From contig NZ_FNFK01000006.1 in NCBI RefSeq assembly GCF_900101165.1, positions 1 to 64,000 on the forward strand: a DNA stretch of 64,000 nt. Direction: 5' to 3'. Shown here piece after piece: positions 1-6,563 of this stretch (positions are counted from its first letter, which is position 1; every line of letters starts with the position of its first letter). The notes below the pieces were generated by a model. That model made no database searches. It was not told the DNA's origin and worked only from the letters and a program-made list of their open reading frames with translations. The stretch is from Alkalibacterium thalassium. Its GTDB lineage: Bacteria > Bacillota > Bacilli > Lactobacillales > Carnobacteriaceae_A. Both the position numbers and the translations under genes were made by a program.

Positions 1-154
1 TGGATAAGCCCTTTCCAGTTTCTTTATATGTCGTCGTCCATTCATTTAAGAAATGATTATAGACAAAGCGAGCAGATCCGATTGTTTTGTTTATCTGCTC
101 TTTCTGTTTTTCATTGGGGTAGAGACGAAATTTATACGCTTTATTATTGAACAT
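1..154 (-). CDS. tnpB: TnpB-family RNA-guided nuclease, N-terminal part (cut by window edge)
   Basis: The first 51 codons can be read on the minus strand, from an ATG at 154 preceded by an AGGAGG ribosome site. The protein opens with the YKFRLYP signature of the OrfB/TnpB N-terminal helix-turn-helix, and SARFVYN follows about 20 residues later as in this family. TnpB proteins of IS200/IS605 and IS607 elements are RuvC-type nucleases guided by an RNA transcribed from the element's end. The catalytic residues lie beyond the left edge, so activity cannot be judged. No tnpA is seen upstream of the start, so if an element is present it may be a tnpB-only type or have tnpA elsewhere. Confidence 0.8.
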   Translation of the reverse strand, partial: MFNNKAYKFRLYPNEKQKEQINKTIGSARFVYNHFLNEWTTTYKETGKGLS

Positions 155-396
155 ACATTCCCCTCCTCTTTGTACTAAAAATACCCTAATGACGGGATTA
201 AAGCAAGGGGAACAATGACTTTTGTGTGACGAGTTATTGCAGGAATAAGACTTATTTTTTACTTTTTTCGAAAATACTGTCGAGCAAGCTCGAGCGCCAT
301 TCATCACCCGCTTATAGAAGCGAGTGTCTTCTGTCGCAGTATGATAAAGAATCTTCATTAAATAGTTTACTACATAATAGATTGAAGGCGAACCCT

Positions 397-1314
397 ATGG
401 ACATTTCATTAGTAATTTTCGATCAGCTGCTTCAGATGTTTTTCATTATGATGTTTGGATTCATCCTTGTAAAAATCAATTTTCTCAATATGGACGGCAG
501 TCAGCAGTTGGCCAATATCGTGACGAAGTTTGTCATTCCGATCGTTCTGATGCTCTCGTTTCAGCAGGACTACGACAGCGGTCAGCTGCAACTCCTCTTC
601 ACTTCCCTAATCGGATCCCTTGCCATTACACTCTCACGTATTTTCATAGCCCATACGGTATTGAGAAACCGGTCGAAGATAGACCGGTATGCCATCGTGT
701 TTTCGAATACTGCATTTATGGGTATTCCCATTATTCTACCGATACTTGGATACGAAGGCATCTTTTACTTATCCATGTATATAGTTGTTTCAGCAATTTT
801 CCAGTTTACATATGGAATATGGATGCTGTCAGAAGGTAATCAGCCGATCACTATAAAATCTATATTTACGAATCCGGCTAGTATCGGTGCGTTTGTTGGT
901 TTCGGCCTGTACATCACCCGTATCCCGTTGCCTGACGTTTTATATAATAGCCTGGATACGATTGGTGGCCTTAGTTCTCCTCTAGGAATGATCCTTCTTG
1001 GAGGCTATCTGGCCAGAAGTCAGTTCAAGGAAATATTCTTTGTTAAATCCAATTACTGGATCGTATTCATTCGTTTACTGATTGCTCCAGCCGTTGCTCT
1101 TCTGTTAATCTGGCTCTTACCGATCAGTGATCCTTCCGTCCTGCTGGTACTTGCCATAGCGAACTGTACACCGACTGCCGTGAATACTGCACTTTTTTCG
1201 CAGCTATACGGCGGGGATTACGAATACGGTGCACGCATCATCATTCTGGCCAGTTTCTTCTCGATCGTGACCATGCCGCTGGTCATCAGCTTGTCGACGC
1301 TCCTTCTTTTATGA
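397..1314 (+). CDS. AEC (auxin efflux carrier) family permease
   Basis: This 305-residue, highly hydrophobic protein has the two halves typical of AEC transporters. Family motifs include NTAFMGIPI near residue 110 and ANCTPTAVNTALF near residue 260, the second carrying the polar breaks in a transmembrane helix. The start at 397 is chosen because membrane sequence begins there; the frame stays open upstream to 226, but that extension is polar and unlike the family. Its ribosome site (GAAGGCG) is weak. Bacterial AEC members move malate, other organic acids or amino acids, and nothing here settles the substrate. A terminator follows, so it is probably monocistronic. Confidence 0.85.
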   Translation: MDISLVIFDQLLQMFFIMMFGFILVKINFLNMDGSQQLANIVTKFVIPIVLMLSFQQDYDSGQLQLLFTSLIGSLAITLSRIFIAHTVLRNRSKIDRYAIVFSNTAFMGIPIILPILGYEGIFYLSMYIVVSAIFQFTYGIWMLSEGNQPITIKSIFTNPASIGAFVGFGLYITRIPLPDVLYNSLDTIGGLSSPLGMILLGGYLARSQFKEIFFVKSNYWIVFIRLLIAPAVALLLIWLLPISDPSVLLVLAIANCTPTAVNTALFSQLYGGDYEYGARIIILASFFSIVTMPLVISLSTLLLL

Positions 1315-1344
1315 TTATGCTTTATAGCAATTATTCTAACAGAT

Positions 1345-1408
1345 GCCTCATTCTTTTCCGATTCTGTGCCTAGTGTATGGCTTTAGGAAAATGACTGAGG
1401 CTTTTTTT
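1345..1408 (+). terminator. Rho-independent terminator after AEC permease
   Basis: A stem of about 15 bp pairs GCCTCATTCTTTTCC (1345-1359) with GGAAAATGACTGAGGC (1386-1401) with one bulge, and a run of seven T follows. Confidence 0.8.
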
Positions 1409-1598
1409 CTGTCTCCTGGCTGGCGTTGAGTCTCTTGATGTGGTGAGAATCTACTAGTGCTTTTTACGTGGTGATTGTAGTCCTGGTAAGAGGGCGTATG
1501 CCTCCTATTCCGTACTTATGAAACAGTCACTCATCCTAAAAGTTCTGATAAGCAACAGAATCAGCTTATTCATCGATGTGATTAAATTTAATAAAACA

Positions 1599-1634
1599 AA
1601 AAGGAACACCATTAGTCAGAATGGCATTCCTTTT
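1599..1634. terminator. Bidirectional hairpin beside the ABC remnant
   Basis: AAAAGGAACACCATT pairs with AATGGCATTCCTTTT around a 6-base loop, with A and T runs on the two flanks. It lies just downstream of the minus-strand ABC-transporter remnant and is probably that gene's original terminator. Confidence 0.65.
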
Positions 1635-1652
1635 AATGTAACTGACTTAAGA

Positions 1653-1853
1653 TCAGGCATAGTTTTCAAACTGAGAATAATACAACTCAGAATACATGCC
1701 GCCTTCTTCCATGAGTTCATCATGATTTCCCTGTTCCACAATGCTACCATCATTGGCCTCGAAGTTCGATTCGGCATTTCTAATCGTGAAAAGCCAGTGA
1801 ACAATCACAAAGGATGTTTTATCCTTCAAGAGTCGCTTTATATAAAATATGAT
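1653..1853 (-). pseudogene. Remnant: C-terminal tail of an ABC exporter ATPase domain
   Basis: The minus strand reads about 65 codons, beginning without a start codon just after a stop at 1854-1856 and ending at TGA 1653-1655. It matches the end of ABC multidrug exporters (LmrA/MsbA type): KDKTSFVIVHWLFTIRNAE stands where intact proteins have T-SFVIAHRLSTIRNAD, then DGSIVEQGNHDELMEEGG. The H-loop histidine is kept, but the following HRLST has become HWLFT. Walker A, signature and Walker B sequences are absent, so this is a decayed 3' fragment. Its hairpin terminator survives at 1599-1634. Confidence 0.8.
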
Positions 1854-2008
1854 TCACTCTGTCAAATTAGATAGTTGCACCCGCACCAATATCACTAATC
1901 ATTCCACCTGTCTAATCAACCGCATTATTTATTCTGTTGATTAAAACGATCATAAGTTATAATGAGGATGTGAAAAAGGACGTAACTTAAATATTGGAGG
2001 GGACAAAT

Positions 2009-2380
2009 ATGGAAGAATTTGATACATTTATCAACAAGCTCGATTCCGTAGAACATCAGGATCGTGTGAGAGAGCTTCTGACGTGGATAGAGGATTCGTT
2101 TCCTCAACTGGAGAAACAATTCAAGTGGAACCAGCCGATGTTCGCCGATCACGGCACATTCATTATAGGTTTCAGTACATCCAAGAATCACCTTGCTGTA
2201 GCGCCTGAACAGGTTACGATGAATCACTTCGCAGAAGAAATTGCCGCAGCTGATTATGAAGCGACAAAGCAACTGTTCCGTATCAAGTGGAATCAGCCGG
2301 TTAACTACGATTTGTTAAGGACTATTATCCAGTTTAATATCGAAGATAAAGCAGATTACACTAAATTTTGGAGAAGCTGA
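2009..2380 (+). CDS. DUF1801 / YdhG-like protein
   Basis: This 123-residue protein of the DUF1801 (YdhG/Fra-like) fold starts at ATG 2009 behind GGAGGGG; a TTG in frame at 1994 lies before that site and is rejected. Family features include FKWNQPMF-DHGTFIIGFS and a second IKWNQPV segment. B. subtilis YdhG (Fra) has been described as a frataxin-like iron chaperone, but most relatives are uncharacterised. No partner gene is next to it; the upstream gene is a relic and the downstream gene a decayed channel. Confidence 0.8.
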   Translation: MEEFDTFINKLDSVEHQDRVRELLTWIEDSFPQLEKQFKWNQPMFADHGTFIIGFSTSKNHLAVAPEQVTMNHFAEEIAAADYEATKQLFRIKWNQPVNYDLLRTIIQFNIEDKADYTKFWRS

Positions 2381-2472
2381 TCCTAACTAAGCAGATTAAA
2401 GAGCCTGCTCAGTCAATCTGAACGGCCCCTTTTACATATGTACTATTAACTAGTTTAGAAAGAAGGAACCCT

Positions 2473-3224
2473 ATGACTGTATTAAAAAATATTATGATCC
2501 GATCATTATAATCCTGGCACTTTTCTCAGTGAGCATGGTCGTCATGGATAATCTGGCAGTCTTTGATATCGGTGTTTCCCCTTTCCTTGAAATCGACCGC
2601 CTGATATTGCTGCTCTTTGCTTACGATTACTTCAGCCGTCTATTAAAATCAGAAGAGAAAGCCGTTTTCTTCAGTTGAAATATAACTGACCGTATTGCTA
2701 TCGTTCCCTTTCATTCTGCCTTCTCGGTGTTTAGGTTTGCCCTTCTTTTTCGAATTGCCAGGTTATCCAGACTGTCTCGTATGAGTCGGCTGACCCGACT
2801 CTTTCGTATGACCCGATTAGTTGGACTGATAGGAAAAATGTCTCGCCATATCAAAATGTTCTTCAATACAAACGGCTTTGCCTACATGATCTATGCCAGC
2901 GGGACGATCCTGCTTATCGGTGCAACGGTCTACTCTATCGCAGAAGGTGTCAATTTCATCGACTCACTCTGGTGGGCGTTTGTTACCTCGACCACAGTAG
3001 GATACGACGATATCTCTCCAGAGTCCGTTGTCGGTAGACTGACCGCCATGGTTCTCATGCTGACAGGAATCGGACTTTTTGGAGCACTGACCAGTACAAT
3101 CACCTCATTTTTCATGGTGAGTAATGATGAAGAAGGAGAGGAATACAAAGAGGAAATCAAGGAACTGAATGACAAAATCAGTCAGCTGCTGATGAAAATT
3201 GAGAATATGGGGAGGAATGCTTAA
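2473..3224 (+). pseudogene. Voltage-gated potassium channel, disrupted
   Basis: The original frame would encode about 250 residues starting at ATG 2473 behind AGAAGGA. Three changes are visible. First, the run of six A at about 2484-2489 would have to be seven to read MTVLKKYYDPII; as it stands the frame stops after 12 codons. Second, an in-frame TGA sits at 2676-2678 between VFFS and NITDRIAIVPF. Third, the selectivity filter reads TVGYDDIS instead of TVGYGDIS. The S4 voltage sensor with arginine at every third position (about 2740-2850) and the S5-pore-S6 region are otherwise well preserved, so decay is recent. A residual product could start at GTG 2727 (165 residues), but it would lack S1-S3. 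Confidence 0.85.
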
Positions 3225-3229
3225 ATTAA

Positions 3230-3278
3230 AATAACCAGGATGAAAGAGTCAGATTTATTTCGTCCTAGTTATTTTTTT
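3230..3278 (+). terminator. Terminator after channel pseudogene
   Basis: AATAACCAGGATGAAA pairs with TTTCGTCCTAGTTATT and seven T follow. Confidence 0.75.
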
Positions 3279-3323
3279 GAATAGCTAAATAAAATATGGA
3301 CCAATTTTTATCGCCATCAGCAT

Positions 3324-3695
3324 TTAATCATCTGTCGGGAAAATGACACCATAGAATTCCGGCTCAACTTCCTTGTGGATTTCAACTAATTCTGTTGGCT
3401 CCATCTCATCGAAGAGTTCAGCATTAAAATGAATCGTACTGTCTTTCTTATATCGTAAGTACATAAATGTCCCACACGACTGACAGAACCCCCGCTCTGC
3501 CCAGCCAGATGAATCATATACAGAAACTGTCGATGATTCGCCGAAGTGATACTCTCCTTCCCTGTATGCATCAGTATAAACAATCGGTCCCGCCACCTGT
3601 TTCCTGCACATCACACAATGACAGACGTATACTTTTCCTTTCAGTTCTTTAACTTCTAGAACGGTATTCCCGCAAAGACATTTTCCATTAGGCAT
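3324..3695 (-). CDS. GFA / CENP-V domain zinc protein
   Basis: This 123-residue protein belongs to the GFA family (named for glutathione-dependent formaldehyde-activating enzyme). The expected zinc ligands are present: CLCG near residue 7, CHCVMC near residue 28 and CQSCG near residue 77. The start at 3695 is supported by TAGGAGAG just upstream; the frame is open to 3773 but that extension precedes the ribosome site. Most bacterial members have no proven enzymatic role, so only the fold and metal binding should be taken from this call. It is transcribed against its neighbours and appears monocistronic. Confidence 0.8.
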   Translation of the reverse strand: MPNGKCLCGNTVLEVKELKGKVYVCHCVMCRKQVAGPIVYTDAYREGEYHFGESSTVSVYDSSGWAERGFCQSCGTFMYLRYKKDSTIHFNAELFDEMEPTELVEIHKEVEPEFYGVIFPTDD

Positions 3696-3978
3696 GTTAC
3701 ACTCTCCTAACCTGTTCTTTTGAATTTCTATATGTATACATTTAATAGTAAATAGTTCAGGTATATAAAGCAACTCTTATCAAAACTATTCGATTCAAAA
3801 GAGTATATACGCATTGACTCCCCACTCATCTTCTTTCGTTCGGTACCATTATCAAGCTTAGCTTTGTAATAAAAAATAAGTTGCCTGACCCGGCTTTGTC
3901 AAGTCTATCCACTATTTTACGACTATTATATCCTTTTAATACAAATTGTCTGTTTAAACTCTAAGATAGGCGTGTTAT

Positions 3979-4021
3979 AGCAATACATATATTAATTAAA
4001 TATTTATTAATATATATTGCT
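3979..4021. repeat. AT-rich imperfect inverted repeat
   Basis: AGCAATACATATATTAAT faces ATTAATATATATTGCT around a short AT loop. It lies in the 450-base gap between the GFA gene and the DUF4352 lipoprotein. That gap also holds a 7-bp dyad (GTGAGTA/TACTCAC) near 4069-4090 and no gene that I can see. Confidence 0.6.
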
Positions 4022-4146
4022 GTAGGATTATTTTCGCCATGATAGGGTTCTGGTCTTACAGTAAGTCGTGAGTAAGAAGACATACTCACTACGTCAGTTA
4101 CTACCCTGTCAACCAAAACGGTATAACTTACGAGGAGGAAAAGTAG

Positions 4147-4716
4147 ATGGAAATGAAGAAATTATTGGCTTTAATATCTGCAAGCGCATTTTTACTAGCA
4201 GCTTGTGACGATGTAGACACCCCAGCAGATGATGACGATTCAGCAGCTGTTGAAGACGACACTGAAGCAGAAGTAACCGAGACAGAAGAGGTCGAGGAAG
4301 AGGCAGATACTGAAGAAGAAACAGCTGAAGCGGAAGAGGAGCCTGAAGATTCTGAATTACTGTCAATTGGAGAGTCTATTACAATTGATGATATAACGAT
4401 GACCATCACCAATGCAGAGTTCACTGACGAACGAAACCAGTTCGAAGAAGATGAGCCTGAACATGTCATTGCTATTTATTACACACTTGAAAACGACACA
4501 GATGACGACTATGGATATGGTATGGATTTTGATGTCTATGTGGACGGCTCTCAAGCAGATACATACCCGAACGACAATTCAATGGGTTCTGTTTCAAGCG
4601 GACGCTCAACTGATGGCGTAGCACATTACGCAGTAAATGGCGAAACTATAGAAGTCGAGTGGGAACCTTTATTTTCCTTTTCAGGTGAAAAAGGAATCTG
4701 GGATGTTACACCGTAA
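4147..4716 (+). CDS. Acidic lipoprotein with DUF4352-like domain
   Basis: The 189-residue product has a lipoprotein signal (basic MKK start, hydrophobic core, lipobox LLAAC with lipidated Cys20). A very acidic linker rich in Glu, Asp and Thr spans about residues 21-75. The remaining C-terminal part looks like a DUF4352 immunoglobulin-like domain (SIGESITIDDITMTITNAEF, then HVIAIYYTLEND). GAGGAGG at 4132-4138 supports the ATG at 4147; the ATG two codons on is an alternative. Such proteins sit on the outer membrane face, but their roles are mostly unknown. The linker's acidity fits an organism adapted to salt or high pH. Confidence 0.8.
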   Translation: MEMKKLLALISASAFLLAACDDVDTPADDDDSAAVEDDTEAEVTETEEVEEEADTEEETAEAEEEPEDSELLSIGESITIDDITMTITNAEFTDERNQFEEDEPEHVIAIYYTLENDTDDDYGYGMDFDVYVDGSQADTYPNDNSMGSVSSGRSTDGVAHYAVNGETIEVEWEPLFSFSGEKGIWDVTP

Positions 4717-4765
4717 TATTAATAAGGGAACGCACTTTCATGCTCTATTGTAGCATTAGTGCAGG

Positions 4766-4810
4766 ACAAAAGGCCTTTAGTGAGATAGTATCTCGCTAAA
4801 GGCCTTTTGT
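4766..4810. terminator. Strong terminator after DUF4352 lipoprotein
   Basis: A 20-bp nearly perfect stem (ACAAAAGGCCTTTAGTGAGA against TCTCGCTAAAGGCCTTTTGT) has a 5-base loop, with T and A runs within the arms. Confidence 0.8.
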
Positions 4811-4819
4811 GGTATAAAT

Positions 4820-4889
4820 AAAAATGCAAGTGAGGTCACATGAAAATAAGCATTTGACATCCTTCATTTCAGAGACACACTCACTTGCA
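4820..4889 (-). terminator. Probable terminator of the tRNA-Leu unit
   Basis: On the minus strand a 10-bp stem (TGCAAGTGAG/CTCACTTGCA) encloses a loop of about 45 bases and ends in a T tract, just downstream of the tRNA. The loop is longer than usual. Confidence 0.55.
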
Positions 4890-4901
4890 CTTTTCATAGG
4901 A

Positions 4902-4985
4902 TGCGCACGAGAGGACTCGAACCTCCACGGGGCATCGCCCCACCAGCCCCTCAAGCTGACGCGTCTACCATTCCGCCACGTGCGC
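4902..4985 (-). tRNA. tRNA-Leu (anticodon GAG)
   Basis: An 84-base class II tRNA. The acceptor arms GCGCACG/CGTGCGC pair fully, the T arm contains GGTTCGAGTCC, and the anticodon loop TTGAGGG on a TCAGC/GCTGG stem gives anticodon GAG. The long variable arm (GGGGC-GCCCC type) is as expected for leucine. The 3' CCA is not encoded. It stands alone, with its own promoter at 5005-5033. Confidence 0.95.
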
Positions 4986-5004
4986 TATTTTCTCAACAGA
5001 AGCT

Positions 5005-5033
5005 ATCATATCAATGTTTGAGTAAAATGTCAA
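5005..5033 (-). promoter_or_regulatory. SigA promoter of tRNA-Leu
   Basis: On the minus strand a TTGACA (5033-5028), a 17-base spacer and TATGAT (5010-5005) stand about 20 bases upstream of the tRNA 5' end. Confidence 0.85.
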
Positions 5034-5117
5034 TATACTGAACAGATATAACTTGTGCTCTACTTCCTTATCCCGGTATGTTATCTTAAAGATATAAAGA
5101 TTTTAGGAGGAAAACAC

Positions 5118-5729
5118 ATGATCAATACGGTAGTTTTTGATATGGGTAATGTTCTGATTCGTTACGCGCCCACAGAATTCATTAAATCGTTTACTGAAGA
5201 CGAAACGTCTCAGCAGCTCCTGCTCGATGCCATTTTTCTGTCGGATGAATGGTTGGATTACGATAGAGGGACCATTACAAAAGAAAAACTTATCGCGACT
5301 GCACAGGATCGGGTCCCTGAAGACTTGAAACCATCTATTCCCCGTCTGATGGATACATGGTTCGAAAACATGATGCCGATTGCCGGGATGGAAGAAATCC
5401 TACATAAATTGAAATCTAACGGGTACCAGCTCTTACTGCTATCTAATGTGTCTCAGGACTTTCACCAGTTCAAGGCTGTCATCCCAGGCATTGAATTATT
5501 TGACGGACTCTTTCTGTCTTCTGACTGGAAATGCATCAAGCCTGACACGGTTATTTATGAACAGTTCTTTGCTCACTTTGATCTCAATCCAGCTGACTGT
5601 TTCTTCATCGACGACCTGGCGATGAACATTGAAGGGGCAGCAAAGTTAGGCATGACCGGTCATGTCTTTGACGGGGACCTTACAAAACTCGAAGACTCAT
5701 TTAAAAAAGCTGGCATTCGCCTCTCCTGA
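5118..5729 (+). CDS. HAD-superfamily hydrolase, YihX-like
   Basis: A 203-residue HAD subfamily IA phosphatase. Motif I is FDMGNVLI, with the second Asp replaced by Gly as in YihX and epoxide-hydrolase-type members. Motif II is LLLLSN, the motif III lysine lies in CIKPD, and motif IV is FIDDLAMN. E. coli YihX dephosphorylates glucose-1-phosphate, and a similar sugar-phosphate role is possible here but unproven. The start at 5118 follows AGGAGG; the upstream in-frame extension to 5055 precedes that site and is rejected. No operon partner is visible. Confidence 0.85.
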   Translation: MINTVVFDMGNVLIRYAPTEFIKSFTEDETSQQLLLDAIFLSDEWLDYDRGTITKEKLIATAQDRVPEDLKPSIPRLMDTWFENMMPIAGMEEILHKLKSNGYQLLLLSNVSQDFHQFKAVIPGIELFDGLFLSSDWKCIKPDTVIYEQFFAHFDLNPADCFFIDDLAMNIEGAAKLGMTGHVFDGDLTKLEDSFKKAGIRLS

Positions 5730-5739
5730 ATCAAAAAAG

Positions 5740-5773
5740 ATCAGCATGGTTTCATTTATGAGCCGGCTGATCT
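5740..5773 (+). terminator. Weak terminator-like hairpin
   Basis: GATCAGC pairs with GCTGATC with partial inner pairing. What follows is TA-rich rather than a T run, so termination strength is uncertain. Confidence 0.4.
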
Positions 5774-5878
5774 ATATATAGACAAGTTCGGCTTTCCCCT
5801 CTGCCAATGGGTCAAATAACGGTTTATGGACCATTGATCCCACTTTTACTCTTGTATAGAACTGGGTCTATTCAAATT

Positions 5879-5899
5879 AATATGTGGGCCCCACATATT
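5879..5899. repeat. Perfect 21-base palindrome
   Basis: AATATGTGGG and CCCACATATT flank a single central base. It is isolated in the gap between two gene ends; function unknown. Confidence 0.6.
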
Positions 5900-5945
5900 T
5901 CCACCTTTTCTCTTCCTTATTTATAAAAAGTGACTCCTTTAATCG

Positions 5946-5987
5946 AAAAACTCCTAGCTGAGCGGATACTTACCGATCAGTTAGGAG
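5946..5987 (-). terminator. Terminator of the SprT-like gene
   Basis: CTCCTAACTGATCGG pairs with the facing CCGCTCAGCTAGGAG on the minus strand, followed by TTTTT. Confidence 0.75.
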
Positions 5988-6007
5988 CCTCTTAACATTC
6001 TATACTC

Positions 6008-6481
6008 TTAATTCACCGCTGTTTTCCCTTCGATTCTGCCTTTCAGTTCAAACTTGCCTTTACATCTGGCACAGACATATTTACTCAAGTTGAATCGACG
6101 CTGTCTGTGGATCAGGCTGTCACAAGATGTGCACCGATATTCCCAGTACTGAACGACTTTTTCTTCTCTCAGCGAAGGGACAAACCTTAAACCACCCACT
6201 TGCTTCAGTAGAACCTTGAAGTCACTGTCTTTGTGCTGATAGCCCCGGCCTTCAAGGTGCAGATGATAATGGCAGAGTTCGTGCCTGACTATTCCAATAA
6301 AGATCTCTTCACCCAGCTTATCGATTACTTTAGGGTTAAAGTCGAGATCGTGACTTTTCATATGATAGCGTCCACCTGTAGTACGCAGTCGACTGTTGAA
6401 AGTAGCTTGGTGTCTGAATGGCTTACCGAAATCATTCAAGGAAATCGTTTCGACCAGCTGCTGCAGTTCTTTCTGGTTCAT
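6008..6481 (-). CDS. SprT-like zinc metallopeptidase family protein
   Basis: A 157-residue SprT-like protein. The metallopeptidase site HELCHYHLHLEG (HExxH plus a further His) lies near residue 67, and a zinc ribbon (CTSC, then CARC) is at the C-terminal end. The start at 6481 has GGGGGAG about 5 bases upstream; the frame extends to 6541 but without a ribosome site. Bacterial SprT/SprL proteins are predicted proteases of unknown target. It lies downstream of tex in the same orientation with an 80-base gap and may be cotranscribed with it; a terminator follows. Confidence 0.85.
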   Translation of the reverse strand: MNQKELQQLVETISLNDFGKPFRHQATFNSRLRTTGGRYHMKSHDLDFNPKVIDKLGEEIFIGIVRHELCHYHLHLEGRGYQHKDSDFKVLLKQVGGLRFVPSLREEKVVQYWEYRCTSCDSLIHRQRRFNLSKYVCARCKGKFELKGRIEGKTAVN

Positions 6482-6563
6482 ATGCACTCCCCCATACAGA
6501 AGGAAGAAATGGCATGTTGACTGCCCACTCCGTTTCTTCATTCATACATCCTAATTTACCCTG

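Noticed and set aside
1518-1874. A 118-codon plus-strand frame
   Set aside because: It is antisense to the recognisable ABC-transporter remnant and shows no family features.
4128-4469. Ser-rich minus-strand frames opposite the DUF4352 lipoprotein
   Set aside because: Low-complexity Ser/Val sequence is the mirror of the Glu/Asp-rich linker on the plus strand.
5774-5945. A T-box or other riboswitch in the HAD-SprT gap
   Set aside because: No T-box sequence (GGGTGG context), specifier loop or downstream gene in the right orientation was found.
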